Shown: one piece after another, positions 1 to 12,969 of the stretch | Numbering within the stretch: the first letter of the stretch is position 1 | How the letters are laid out: every line of letters begins with the position of its first letter | Source: Sporosarcina sp. | GTDB taxonomy: Bacteria; Bacillota; Bacilli; Bacillales_A; Planococcaceae | DNA length: 64,000 nucleotides | Direction of reading: 5' to 3' | Assembly: GCA_029263895.1 (NCBI GenBank) | Contig: JARIDO010000046.1 | Location: forward strand, 1 to 64,000 | Program-made: the position numbers and the translations under genes | The notes under the pieces: generated by a model | Seen by the model: the letters and a program-made list of their open reading frames with translations, nothing else | The model's database searches: none | What the model was told of the DNA's origin: nothing

Positions 1-340
1 TTTTATACTTCATATTCAATAAAATCTTGGCTTTAAAGTGATCAAAACGTCTTAAAACATACGCATTACGCTTCATCACCTTAGTTTTGTTGTTGATTCC
101 TTCTAAGAAACCATTTGAATAAGGAAAATTAAAACGATTCAAAATTTCTACTTACCCATTATTAAATGTTCGGATTGCTTTTAGAAACGCTGAGTTTTTG
201 GCTTCATCTAACTTATAGTAAAAGCTTTCTAAAAGTCTTTTCATTTCGATGACATCATCTGTTGTTTTAGCCCAATCGAACGACTCACAATAAGGATATT
301 CATGTTACTAATCATGTACACGGGTCACCCTTTCTTACTT
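1..340 (-). pseudogene. ISL3-family transposase C-terminal remnant
   Basis: Minus-strand translation ...NG*VEILNRFNFPYSNGFLEGINNKTKVMKRNAYVLRRFDHFKAKILLNMKYK resembles the ISL3 DDE transposase C-terminus; contains an in-frame stop. Confidence 0.8.
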
Positions 341-350
341 GTTTAGCGAT

Positions 351-446
351 CATTCAACTATAAAAGAAGGGGAGATTCCATGCATTTTTTAGTGAATTGT
401 ACACATACCCCAACAAATAGTATAGAACCGAAAAATTAAATAAAAA
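351..446. repeat. Putative IS end, left copy of a diverged direct repeat (second copy near 61640-61728)
   Basis: Shared segments: caactataaa, gattccRtgcRtttttt, acatacYccaacaaataNtatagaacc. Confidence 0.55.
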
Positions 447-554
447 AAGACGAACTCGAAAAAGTTCGCCCACTATTTGTCCAGCCACAATTAAAAAAGC
501 ATGGACGTTTATTCAATTATATTCTTCAACGCATAAACAAATATCTAACAGTGT

Positions 555-1952
555 TTATCCGATACTACCTTCCATCTCGAACTTAATGAGACGGTTCATT
601 TCTACTGCATATTCCATCGGTAATTCTTTTGTGAATGGCTCGATGAAGCCCATAACGATCATTTCAGTTGCTTCAAGTTCAGGGATACCACGACTCATCA
701 AGTAGAAGAGTTGTTCCTCTGATACTTTTGAAACTTTCGCTTCATGTTCAAGTGAAATGTTGTCATTCAAGATCTCATTGTATGGAATTGTATCAGATGT
801 TGATTTGTTATCCATGATCAATGTGTCACACTCAATGTTTGCACGTGCGCCATCTGCTTTACGTCCAAAGTGAACGATTCCGCGATAGGTTACTTTACCA
901 CCATGTTGTGAAATTGATTTTGAAACGATTGTCGATGATGTATTAGGAGCTAAGTGCATCATCTTCGCGCCAGCGTCTTGGTGTTGGCCTTTACCAGCTA
1001 GTGCAATGGATAATGTCATACCACGTGCGCCTTCACCTTTTAGAATGACTGCAGGGTATTTCATCGTTAACTTAGAACCGATGTTACCATCAATCCATTC
1101 CATTGTTGCGTTAGCTTCACAAACTGCACGTTTTGTAACAAGATTATAGACGTTATTTGCCCAGTTTTGAATTGTTGTGTAACGGCAGTATGCATCTTTT
1201 TTAATAATGATTTCAACAACTGCACTGTGAAGTGAGTTTGTTGTATAAACAGGTGCTGTACAACCTTCAACGTAGTGAACACTTGCGCCTTCATCAACAA
1301 TGATCAATGTACGTTCGAACTGCCCCATATTTTCAGAGTTGATGCGGAAGTATGCTTGTAGCGGTGTATCTACCTTAATGCCCGGTGGAACGTAGATGAA
1401 TGAGCCACCTGACCACACAGCTGAGTTAAGTGCAGCAAACTTGTTATCAGAGTTCGGAATAACTGTACCCCAATACTTTTTAAAGAGTTCTTCGTTTTCA
1501 CGAAGTGCAGAATCTGTATCTTTAAATACGATTCCCATGTCTTCAAGTTCTACTTTCATATTATGATACACAACTTCGGATTCGTATTGTGCAGAAACAC
1601 CTGCAAGGTATTTTTGTTCTGCTTCTGGAATACCTAGTTTGTCAAATGTACGCTTAATTTCTTCTGGAACTTCATCCCATGACTTCTCAGTTGCTTCTGA
1701 CGGTTTTACATAGTACGTAATTTCGTCAAAGTTTAGAGAATTTAAATCTCCACCCCACTGTGGCATTGGCATTTTGTAGAACATTTCCAATGACTTCATA
1801 CGGTAGTTGAACATCCATTCCGGTTCTTCCTTCATGTTAGAAATCGTTTCTACGATTTCACGTGTTAAACCACGTTTAGAACGGAAAACCGATACGTCTT
1901 TATCAGAAAAACCGTATTTGTAATCGCCAATATCAGGCATCTTTTTAGCCAT
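555..1952 (-). CDS. sufB: Fe-S cluster assembly protein SufB
   Basis: 465-aa ORF, SufB-like throughout ([24 protein letters not shown]); operon context. Confidence 0.97.
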   Translation of the reverse strand: MAKKMPDIGDYKYGFSDKDVSVFRSKRGLTREIVETISNMKEEPEWMFNYRMKSLEMFYKMPMPQWGGDLNSLNFDEITYYVKPSEATEKSWDEVPEEIKRTFDKLGIPEAEQKYLAGVSAQYESEVVYHNMKVELEDMGIVFKDTDSALRENEELFKKYWGTVIPNSDNKFAALNSAVWSGGSFIYVPPGIKVDTPLQAYFRINSENMGQFERTLIIVDEGASVHYVEGCTAPVYTTNSLHSAVVEIIIKKDAYCRYTTIQNWANNVYNLVTKRAVCEANATMEWIDGNIGSKLTMKYPAVILKGEGARGMTLSIALAGKGQHQDAGAKMMHLAPNTSSTIVSKSISQHGGKVTYRGIVHFGRKADGARANIECDTLIMDNKSTSDTIPYNEILNDNISLEHEAKVSKVSEEQLFYLMSRGIPELEATEMIVMGFIEPFTKELPMEYAVEMNRLIKFEMEGSIG

Positions 1953-1973
1953 TAATATTCCTCCGTCCTCTTA

Positions 1974-4940
<2,967 letters not shown>

Positions 4941-4954
4941 TCGTCCCCCTTTCC

Positions 4955-5734
4955 TTAAACTTCCTGTCCAACTGTTTCATCTTCAATACCTAGTTCTTCT
5001 TTAACCCAGTCATAACCTTGCTCTTCAAGTTTATGTGCGAGTTCAGCACCACCTGATTTCACAACTCTACCTTGCATCATAACGTGGACATGATCTGGTG
5101 TAATGTAGTCTAGCAAACGTTGGTAATGCGTAATAATCATGCATCCGAAACCTTCGCCACGCATATCGTTGATTCCTTTTGAAACAACTTTCAATGCATC
5201 AATATCTAGACCAGAGTCAATCTCGTCTAACACTGCGAATTTAGGTTTTAGCATCATTAGTTGTAGAATTTCGTTACGCTTTTTCTCTCCACCTGAGAAA
5301 CCTTCGTTGAGATAGCGAGTAGCCATATCTTCGTCCATTTCAAGGAACTCCATTTTGCTATCCAGCTCACGAATAAATTTCATAAGTGAGATTTCATCGC
5401 CCTCTTCACGCTTCGCATTGATTGCAGAACGTAAGAAGTCAGCGTTTGTTACGCCTGTTATTTCACTTGGGTATTGCATAGCAAGGAATAGACCAGCATG
5501 TGCACGCTCGTCAACTTCCATTTCCAGTACATCTTCCCCATCGAGCATCACCGTACCAGCAGTGACTATATATTTCGGATGACCCATAATCGCCGAAGCA
5601 AGTGTGGATTTACCTGTACCGTTCGGACCCATTATTGCGTGTATCTCGTTCGTATTAATTGTCAAATCGACGCCTTTAAGTATTTCTTTGCCTTCGATTT
5701 CGACATGAAGACCCTTTATTTCCAAAGTTGACAT
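4955..5734 (-). CDS. sufC: Fe-S assembly ATPase SufC (start chosen at [11 protein letters not shown] extends to 5773)
   Basis: Walker [13 protein letters not shown] signature FSGGEKKR. Confidence 0.96.
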   Translation of the reverse strand: MSTLEIKGLHVEIEGKEILKGVDLTINTNEIHAIMGPNGTGKSTLASAIMGHPKYIVTAGTVMLDGEDVLEMEVDERAHAGLFLAMQYPSEITGVTNADFLRSAINAKREEGDEISLMKFIRELDSKMEFLEMDEDMATRYLNEGFSGGEKKRNEILQLMMLKPKFAVLDEIDSGLDIDALKVVSKGINDMRGEGFGCMIITHYQRLLDYITPDHVHVMMQGRVVKSGGAELAHKLEEQGYDWVKEELGIEDETVGQEV

Positions 5735-5913
5735 TCCAATACCTCCATTATGATGAATTGAACGGAAAACCATTCTTTAATTAGTATCATTCTAATCTTA
5801 CAGTATTAAACTACGCCTTGCAAATCATACAGAACAGTAACTGTTTTAAAACATGCGCTTATGCCATTACGTATTTTTTTCATTTAAGCAATCTGTATTG
5901 AGAATCATATAAT

Positions 5914-5951
5914 GTCGAAAAGCCGGCGCACTAGGCACCGGCTTTTTCGAC
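5914..5951. terminator. Intrinsic terminator, long stem
   Basis: gtcgaaaagccggcgcactaggcaccggctttttcgac. Confidence 0.85.
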
Positions 5952-5954
5952 AAT

Positions 5955-7175
5955 TTATATAGAAGAAACGATTTCTTCTGACTCTGTTGAATTCGTGCTA
6001 TCATCTTTTGCGAAACGATCTACCATAAGTGCTAATGCACCATCGCCTGTTACGTTTGTCGCCGTTCCGAAGCTATCTTGCGCCATGTATAGTGCAATCA
6101 TTAGTGCAATCATAGATTCGTCAAAGTGTAACATTGTTGCTAATAGTCCTGTTGCTGCAACAACTGCTCCACCCGGAACACCTGGAGCCGCAATCATCGT
6201 TACGCCAAGCATTAGAATAAATGGTAGGTATGCAGTAAATGTAACCGGTGCACCATTCATAAGTAATACTCCTATTGAACAAGAAACGAGTGTAATCGTA
6301 CTTCCAGAGAGATGGATTGTTGCAAATAACGGAATTGTAAAGTCAGCCACTTTACTTGAAGCACCTGTTTTACGTGACTGTCTTAGCGTAACTGGAATAG
6401 TAGCTGCTGAAGACTGCGTACCGATTGCCGTCATGTATGCAGGTGCCATTGTCTTTAATAGAGAGAATGGGTTTTTATGTGCAACTGAACCTGCAATCGA
6501 ATACTGGATCGTTAACATGACTAAATGCAGTGCGATAATCATAATGAACACCAATCCAAAGATTGAAAGAACCTTCGCAACTTCACCACTATATGTCATA
6601 TTCAAAAATATGCCGAAAATATGAAATGGTAATAACGGAATAATGACAAACGAAATTACTTTTTCAATAATTAAGTTGAATTCATCAAAAACATTTCGCA
6701 TCGACTGACTGCCAACCGAAGCCATACCGATTCCTAATACAAATGCTAAAAGCAATGCAGACATAACACCCATCACTGGTGTTAGTTCAAGTTTAAAAAA
6801 TGCTGTTGCAGATTCTTTTCCTGCGTCTGTAATTGAACCGCTTACATTACTAATTACGCTAGGAAGGATTGTCGTTGCTGCTACGAATGCGATGATACCT
6901 GCTACTATTGTAGATATGTATGCAAATGCTGTTGCAAGACCAAGAAGTTTCCCTGAACCTTTACCTAATTTCGCAATCCCCGGTGCGATAAAAGCAATGA
7001 TGATTAGCGGCACTATAAAGTTAAGGAATCCACCAAAAATCATGTTGAATGTAGCTGCCGTACGAGTGAAGTTTTTCGTGAAACCTTCGTGTATTTGTGG
7101 TAACAATAAACCAAGGCCTACTGCTAAAGCTATAGCGATAATAATACGCCATATTAAACCAATTTTGAACTTCAT
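5955..7175 (-). CDS. Dicarboxylate/amino acid:cation symporter
   Basis: Multi-TM; AIGTQSSAATIPVTLRQSRK and GVPGGAVVAATGLL motifs of the DAACS/SDF family. Confidence 0.88.
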   Translation of the reverse strand: MKFKIGLIWRIIIAIALAVGLGLLLPQIHEGFTKNFTRTAATFNMIFGGFLNFIVPLIIIAFIAPGIAKLGKGSGKLLGLATAFAYISTIVAGIIAFVAATTILPSVISNVSGSITDAGKESATAFFKLELTPVMGVMSALLLAFVLGIGMASVGSQSMRNVFDEFNLIIEKVISFVIIPLLPFHIFGIFLNMTYSGEVAKVLSIFGLVFIMIIALHLVMLTIQYSIAGSVAHKNPFSLLKTMAPAYMTAIGTQSSAATIPVTLRQSRKTGASSKVADFTIPLFATIHLSGSTITLVSCSIGVLLMNGAPVTFTAYLPFILMLGVTMIAAPGVPGGAVVAATGLLATMLHFDESMIALMIALYMAQDSFGTATNVTGDGALALMVDRFAKDDSTNSTESEEIVSSI

Positions 7176-7417
7176 AAAAAGTTACCCCCTTAACAATCAA
7201 AAATTTATGAACATGACTAGACTAACACACCTGCATTATTATTGGAATAATAATTTTTCTGACAACAACATTTTTTAAGTATGCATTACGCCTAACGATT
7301 TAATATTTTACCCGTTTTATGAATTATTTAAAAATTACATTTATATGAGTCGGTTTTAAAATTTTTTCTTTAATTGATGAAGCTATTTAAAACTACTTTT
7401 TTGATCGTTAGCTGGTG

Positions 7418-7849
7418 CGCCCGCAAAAGACAAGCGCATTAGTAAGAAACCTACTTTATGAACGTTGGTTGATCGCTAGGTGGCGCGCCCGCAAATCGCT
7501 TATTTCGCCCGTATAAATCAATTTCCGCCCGAAAGCATACGTGAAACGCCCGTAAAAACGTGTTTCCGCCCGCAAATGATAACTACCGCCTGAAAACATC
7601 TAACTATCGCCCGTAAACCACTCGAATTCGCCCGCAAAATACAAGCGCATTAGTAAGAAACCTACTTTATGAACGTTGGTTAGTCGCTAGCTGGCGCGCC
7701 CGCAAATCGCTTATTTCGCCCGTATAAATCAACTTTCGCCCGAAAGCATATGTGAAACGCCCGTAAAAACGTGTTTCCGCCCGCAAATGATAACTATCGC
7801 CTGAAAACATCTAACTATCGCCCGTAAACCACTCAAATTCGCCCGCAAA
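7418..7849 (-). repeat. Phased 20/21-bp CGGGCG repeat array, locus 1 (two tandem 211-bp super-units)
   Basis: CGCCCG/CGCCTG heads on + strand at 7418, 7486, 7506, 7526, 7547, 7567, 7587, 7608, 7629, 7697, 7717, 7737, 7758, 7778, 7798, 7819, 7840. The second super-unit repeats the first with an exact 211-bp offset. Confidence 0.97.
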
Positions 7850-7861
7850 ATAATCCTCATA

Positions 7862-7899
7862 TAAAAAATCACCACGACAGTTTCGTCATGGTGAATTTT
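7862..7899 (-). terminator. Intrinsic terminator downstream of metQ
   Basis: aaaaaatcaccacgacagtttcgtcatggtgaatttt hairpin. Confidence 0.8.
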
Positions 7900-7924
7900 A
7901 TTCTTTCAAAGAGTATTATTCACC

Positions 7925-8758
7925 TTATTTTACAGGGACAACTGAGCCGCCCCACTCTTGTAAAATGAAATCTTGAATTTCTTTAGAGTGTAATATTTCG
8001 ATTAATGCTTTGATAGAATCTTTATTTTCATCGCCATCTCTTACAGCAATGATATTTACGTACGGTGATTCAGAATCTTCAATGGCAACGGAGTCTTCGA
8101 AAGGATTCAATCCAGCATCGAGTGCATAGTTTGAGTTGATAAGGACTGCATCCCCTTCATTACTTTGATACAACTTCGGTAATAATGACGCTTCATAATT
8201 TGCATCTAATTGAAGATCTTTTGGATTGTCAACGATGTCTTTAACTTCTGCTTTTGTTTTGTCCACGCCTTTTTTGAGCTTGATTAATCCTTTAGCTTCA
8301 AGCATCGCTAGCACACGACCATGATCTGCAACAGAGTTACTGATTAAAATTTTCGCGCCCTTTGGTAGTTCTTCTAGTGTTTTATACTTTTTCGAATAAA
8401 CACCAATCGGTTCAATATGAATGCCGCCAGCATTTGTAAATTTATAACCATTATCAGCAATTTGAGATTCTAAATAAGGAATATGTTGAAAGTAATTTGC
8501 ATCAAGTTCTTTAGACTCTAGTGCTTTGTTTGGAAGAACATAATCTTGGAACGTTACAATCTTCAAATCAAAGCCTTTTTCTTTCAATAACGGCTTTACT
8601 TTTTCTAAAATCTCAGCGTGAGGAATATTTGAAGCACCGACAACAAGCTTATTATCTGTTCCTTCTCCACTACCGCTTTTATTACCATCTTTCGTACCAC
8701 AAGCTGTTAATGAAAGAACGAGTATGATGAATAAAATACCAGTTAGAACTTTTCTCAT
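7925..8758 (-). CDS. metQ: Methionine ABC transporter substrate-binding lipoprotein
   Basis: Lipobox LTAC; NlpA/MetQ family; operon with metN/metI. Confidence 0.94.
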   Translation of the reverse strand: MRKVLTGILFIILVLSLTACGTKDGNKSGSGEGTDNKLVVGASNIPHAEILEKVKPLLKEKGFDLKIVTFQDYVLPNKALESKELDANYFQHIPYLESQIADNGYKFTNAGGIHIEPIGVYSKKYKTLEELPKGAKILISNSVADHGRVLAMLEAKGLIKLKKGVDKTKAEVKDIVDNPKDLQLDANYEASLLPKLYQSNEGDAVLINSNYALDAGLNPFEDSVAIEDSESPYVNIIAVRDGDENKDSIKALIEILHSKEIQDFILQEWGGSVVPVK

Positions 8759-8821
8759 TTTAAAATCCCCTTTTCAAATGATATATGGTTGACAGGCTAT
8801 GCCTGGTTTTCCTGTTTCCGC

Positions 8822-9496
8822 TTAACGCTTGTCTACTTTTTTCACAAACGCATCACCGATATATTGAATGATAAATACGATAATGAGTATGAGAATTGTC
8901 GCGATAAATGTTACGTCCGATCGACTACGTTGATAGCCTTCCAAGTAAGCGAGATTCCCTAGTCCGCCCGCTCCGATTACCCCTGCCAATGCAGTCGAAC
9001 CAACGAGTGCAATCGCTGTAACAGTAATGCCCGATATTAATGCAGGTAATGCTTCTGGAAGTAACACTTTAAATATGATTGTTGAAGTGGTCGCACCCAT
9101 TGATCGAGCAGCTTCGATAACCCCTTTATCGATTTCTTGTAATGCAATCAGTACCATACGCCCGTAAAATGGTGCAGCACCAATAATTAAGGCAGGTAAT
9201 GCAGCTGTTGGCCCGATAATTGTTTCAAAAATGAAAAATGTCAATGGGATGAGCAATATGAGTAATATTAAAAACGGGATAGAACGGAAGATATTGACAA
9301 TGCTACCTACGATAACATTGACTTTACGATTCTCCCATAACTGACCAGGTGCTGTAAGAAATAATAGAACACCTAAGGCAATTCCAATGATAATCGTGAA
9401 GAGCGTAGCCGCTATCGTCATATATGCTGTTTCTGCTGTTGCCTCAAACATTCTCGTCCAGTCAACGTTTGGAAATAGACGTTCACTCATTGCCAA
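8822..9496 (-). CDS. metI: Methionine ABC transporter permease
   Basis: BPD_transp_1-like permease; adjacent to metN and metQ. Confidence 0.94.
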   Translation of the reverse strand: MAMSERLFPNVDWTRMFEATAETAYMTIAATLFTIIIGIALGVLLFLTAPGQLWENRKVNVIVGSIVNIFRSIPFLILLILLIPLTFFIFETIIGPTAALPALIIGAAPFYGRMVLIALQEIDKGVIEAARSMGATTSTIIFKVLLPEALPALISGITVTAIALVGSTALAGVIGAGGLGNLAYLEGYQRSRSDVTFIATILILIIVFIIQYIGDAFVKKVDKR

Positions 9497-10508
9497 TCAC
9501 CTCCGTTTTAACGTCTTCTTCATGGAGGTAATCGATTGCCTGTTCGATGATTTTTTCTTCACCGACCAATTGCAGCAGCAATGTACCATATGCACCACCA
9601 TGTGTATGCGTTATATTTCCCTGAACGATATTGACATCTATTTCAAACTTGCGTATCAAACTCGCGAGGACGGGTTGTTCAGTACGTTCTCCTACGAAAA
9701 TCAATTTAAGAAGTGTACCCGTTTGGAAATCTTCTTTAATTTGCTCGATCAATTCGTTTGCTTGCCCTGTATCTGTTGCTTGTGAAACGAAACGTTTCGT
9801 TATCGCTTCTTGTGGAGATTGAAAAACATCTAATACTTTTCCACTCTCAACAACTTTTCCGCTTTCCATAACAGCAACTCGATGGCAAATTTTACGAATG
9901 ACATGCATTTCATGTGTAATGAGAACAATAGTTAACCCAAGACGCTCGTTTATGCTTGTCAATAAATTTAGAATCGAATCAGTTGTTTCTGGATCTAATG
10001 CAGAAGTTGCCTCATCGCACAGCAGCACTTCTGGATCATTGGCAAGTGCGCGTGCAATGCCTACACGTTGCTTTTGACCACCTGATAATTCAGAAGGGTA
10101 CGCATTCTCACGACCCTCTAAGCCCACCAGTTGAATAAGTTCTAAAACTTTCCGATTTCGTTCACTCTCTTCAACACCTGCAATTTCAAGTGGTAATGCG
10201 ATATTCTCTTTTACAGTTCGTGACCATAGTAGGTTAAAGTGCTGAAATATCATACTTATTTTTTGACGTGCTTTTCTTAAATCCACGCCCTCAATCGTTG
10301 AAATCTCACGACTATTAATTTCAATTGTTCCACTAGTAGGTTTTTCTAATCCGTTCAATAAGCGAATTAACGTACTTTTCCCCGCACCACTATAACCAAT
10401 AATGCCGTATATTTCTCCGTCACTAATTTCAAGTGATACATTATCCACAGCTACGATTCCAGTTGTCGCTGATCCAAAACGTTTATGTACATCTGTTAAT
10501 TTAATCAT
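9483..10508 (-). CDS. metN: Methionine ABC transporter ATP-binding protein with NIL domain
   Basis: Walker A GYSGAGKST, LSGGQKQR signature, C-terminal NIL-like domain. Confidence 0.96.
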   Translation of the reverse strand: MIKLTDVHKRFGSATTGIVAVDNVSLEISDGEIYGIIGYSGAGKSTLIRLLNGLEKPTSGTIEINSREISTIEGVDLRKARQKISMIFQHFNLLWSRTVKENIALPLEIAGVEESERNRKVLELIQLVGLEGRENAYPSELSGGQKQRVGIARALANDPEVLLCDEATSALDPETTDSILNLLTSINERLGLTIVLITHEMHVIRKICHRVAVMESGKVVESGKVLDVFQSPQEAITKRFVSQATDTGQANELIEQIKEDFQTGTLLKLIFVGERTEQPVLASLIRKFEIDVNIVQGNITHTHGGAYGTLLLQLVGEEKIIEQAIDYLHEEDVKTEVIGNE

Positions 10509-10529
10509 GCTTTCTCACCTCAATTAATA

Positions 10530-10705
10530 AAAGCCTTCCTGCAAAGATGCAGAAAGGCTTAACGTTTCACAAATAACAACGCTCATCCGATCTCTCATCT
10601 TTCAAAGCATACGCTTTGTGTGACTTGGCACCATTTCACTTTCATGACGGTTGCCGGGCTTCATAGGGCACTTTCCCTCCACCTCTCTTAATAAGAGCGA
10701 ACTAT
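10530..10705 (-). ncRNA. SAM-I (S-box) riboswitch with terminator
   Basis: Minus strand: CTCTTATTAAGAGAGGTGGAGGGAAAGTGCCCTATGAAGCCCGGCAACC...GGTGCCAA..., then AGCCTTTCTGCATCTTTGCAGGAAGGCTTTTATT. Confidence 0.96.
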
Positions 10706-10750
10706 TCAATTAGTAATAAACCATAATTTATCATACATGCTCGATGTCTG

Positions 10751-11050
10751 TCAACTGATTTTTTCAAGTAAATAAGGAACAGACTGAAATGCATAAATTT
10801 TTTCTTTTATTTCACCGTCTTTTTGAATAAGTAAACAAGGTACACTTTCAATTTCATAATCAACTGCTATGCCTTGGACATAATTTAAATCTGCTGCACC
10901 AATTATGAGATTTGGACGAAGTTCTTCAATAACTGTCATCATTTTTGATGCAACCGCGCATGTTCCGCACATGGGTGTATAAAGATAGAAAACTGCATCC
11001 GTTTGCTCTGAACGAATACGGTCCCAGTCTTGTTGTGTCCACTGTTTCAT
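10751..11050 (-). CDS. Thioredoxin-like protein (YusE-like)
   Basis: YTPMCGTCAVASKM active-site CGTC; synteny with B. subtilis yus region. Confidence 0.82.
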   Translation of the reverse strand: MKQWTQQDWDRIRSEQTDAVFYLYTPMCGTCAVASKMMTVIEELRPNLIIGAADLNYVQGIAVDYEIESVPCLLIQKDGEIKEKIYAFQSVPYLLEKIS

Positions 11051-11061
11051 TTTATCATTCC

Positions 11062-11436
11062 TTATTGTAAAAATTCAGGTCGAACGTTGAAGTCTGCTGC
11101 ATTTAATATCTCGGCAAGTTTTTTGTAAGGCGTCGTTTCTACTTCACCGTAAACTTTCTCCGTATATAAATGAATTGCACCAGGGTGCTCCTGAATGAAT
11201 AGACGACGGATTTTCTCTCCAGAATCGTCAGCATCAAGCAATACATAGACATCCCATTGTTGATAGGGTTCTAGTCGTTGCTCTAATTCATACGAACTAA
11301 TTGTACCATTTGTGCATAGTATTTTTACCGATTCGGCAAGAACGTGAAGTATGCGTCGCCGATCAGCTTCGCCTTCTACGATAATTAATTTATCAAGATA
11401 CACGTCAACAATCCCTTTGCAATATATGATATGCAC
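11062..11436 (-). CDS. Toprim-domain protein (YusF-like)
   Basis: LIIVEGEADRRRI and VLLDADDSGEKIRR toprim motifs. Confidence 0.82.
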   Translation of the reverse strand: MHIIYCKGIVDVYLDKLIIVEGEADRRRILHVLAESVKILCTNGTISSYELEQRLEPYQQWDVYVLLDADDSGEKIRRLFIQEHPGAIHLYTEKVYGEVETTPYKKLAEILNAADFNVRPEFLQ

Positions 11437-11443
11437 CGATAAA

Positions 11444-11472
11444 AAAAGCGCCGGAAATATGCCGACGCTTTA
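11444..11472 (-). terminator. Intrinsic terminator after gcvH
   Basis: aaagcgccggaaatatgccgacgcttt. Confidence 0.7.
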
Positions 11473-11479
11473 AGATACC

Positions 11480-11878
11480 TTATTCTCCGACAGTCATCTT
11501 GTCGTATTCATCAGCAGACATTAACTCGTCAATTTCTGAAACGTCAGATGGTTCAACAACAATCATCCACGCATTTTCATAAGGTGATTCGTTAACGAAT
11601 TCTGGGCTATCTTCTAACTCTTCATTTACTTCAATCACTTTTCCGCTAATCGGCGCGTATAATTCAGAAACCGTTTTAACAGATTCCACGCTACCAAATG
11701 GCTCGTCCGACTTCACTTCGTCACCAACTTGAGGTAATTCAACGAATACGATATCGCCTAGTTCAGATTGCGCGAAATGTGTAATGCCAATGCGGTAATT
11801 TCCGCCTTCATCTTTAACCCATTCGTGTTCTTCAGAATAACGCAAGTCTTTTGGTGTGCTCATTCCGTACCCCTCCAA
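11480..11878 (-). CDS. gcvH: Glycine cleavage system protein H
   Basis: [27 protein letters not shown] lipoyl-attachment motif; start likely at MSTPKDLRY. Confidence 0.96.
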   Translation of the reverse strand: MEGYGMSTPKDLRYSEEHEWVKDEGGNYRIGITHFAQSELGDIVFVELPQVGDEVKSDEPFGSVESVKTVSELYAPISGKVIEVNEELEDSPEFVNESPYENAWMIVVEPSDVSEIDELMSADEYDKMTVGE

Positions 11879-11940
11879 AAAATAAATAGTATCTTCACTT
11901 CAATTTTGCCATATGGACACGATAAAAACAAGAAAGTAGA

Positions 11941-12300
11941 TTAGTTTGTCCAAGTATTTTCAAAGTTATCTTCAGAAAAGCCAACCGTTACTTTTCCATC
12001 ACCATAGACAAGCGGTCTTTTGATTAGCATACCATCCGATGCTAATAAACTAATCTTTTCTCCATCAGTCATTGTAGGTAATTTATCTTTTAAGTTTAGT
12101 TCTCTGTATTTTTGTCCACTTACGTTAAAAAACTTCTTCAACTCTAGCCCAGATGATGCAATCATCTCACTTAGTTCTTTTTCTGTTGGTGGATTTTTTG
12201 AAATGTCGTTTTTATCAACCGCTACTCCATTTACTTCAAACCACTTTTCAGCTTTTTTGCATGTACTACATTTCGGATAGCCGTAATATGTAATCGACAT
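11941..12300 (-). CDS. ArsC/Spx-family protein (YusI-like)
   Basis: YGYPKCSTCKKAEKWFE; LIKRPLV. Confidence 0.88.
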   Translation of the reverse strand: MSITYYGYPKCSTCKKAEKWFEVNGVAVDKNDISKNPPTEKELSEMIASSGLELKKFFNVSGQKYRELNLKDKLPTMTDGEKISLLASDGMLIKRPLVYGDGKVTVGFSEDNFENTWTN

Positions 12301-12547
12301 GTTTAGCGCACCTCCATTTTCTTCAGTATAGCAGATAGTTCACGTTTGTTCGTATAGTTTTTTAAAAGTTCAATACGCCTCTTCTAAAGGGAATACGGAA
12401 ACTTCATTTTATAAAAAGCGTGCGTCTCGTTAACATTTTTCAACTAATTTCATAACTACTTATTTAACTTTGAAAGAAAACTCATTTTAGGATTAATCGT
12501 TATAATGTATGTCAGTAAAACTTTTGCTCGTGCCGCTTACGGTTGCG

Positions 12548-12731
12548 CGCCCGTAAAGGGTCATCATTCGCCCGAAAATCCTCTTCATTCGCCCGTAAAA
12601 ATGAAATTCCGCCCGAAAACATACGTAAAACGCCCGCAAGCAGATTTCCCCGCCCGAAAACATCTGAATTTCGCTGCAAGCTGACATTTCCGCCCGAAAA
12701 CCATCCATTTCCGCCCATAAAACGCACCACA
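12548..12731 (-). repeat. Phased 20/21-bp CGGGCG repeat array, locus 2
   Basis: CGCCCG-type heads on + strand at 12548, 12569, 12590, 12610, 12631, 12651, 12672 (degenerate), 12691, 12712. Confidence 0.95.
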
Positions 12732-12914
12732 ATTATAAAAAACTACATTAAATCATTTCATTGATTTATGCCTCAAATAGCTATTATGAAACGGATATAG
12801 ATAAATTGAATCCTACCCTGTTATCATTTCAATTGATGTGTTAGAGCTTCTTTGCAAATAAATTTCGTAAATCCGTCGGGACAGATGAGTACCGACGCAC
12901 GATCATCTAGTAAT

Positions 12915-12957
12915 CAAAAAACATGCTCAAAGGTCGTAAAACCTTGAGCATGCTTTA
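12915..12957 (-). terminator. Intrinsic terminator downstream of fadE-like gene
   Basis: acatgctcaaaggtcgtaaaaccttgagcatgct. Confidence 0.8.
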
Positions 12958-12969
12958 ATAGTTAGTCGA

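Noticed and set aside
5995-6624. 209-aa plus-strand ORF antisense to the symporter
   Set aside because: Shadow ORF of a well-supported CDS; composition typical of antisense frames.
7418-7849. G-quadruplex function for the CGGGCG arrays
   Set aside because: GGG runs are separated by about 17 nt, too far for typical stable quadruplexes; left only as an experimental possibility.
12493-12764. Three overlapping ORFs (79, 72 and 73 aa) across the locus 2 repeat
   Set aside because: Multiple frames and both strands are open because the repeat is stop-poor; no RBS or family signal.
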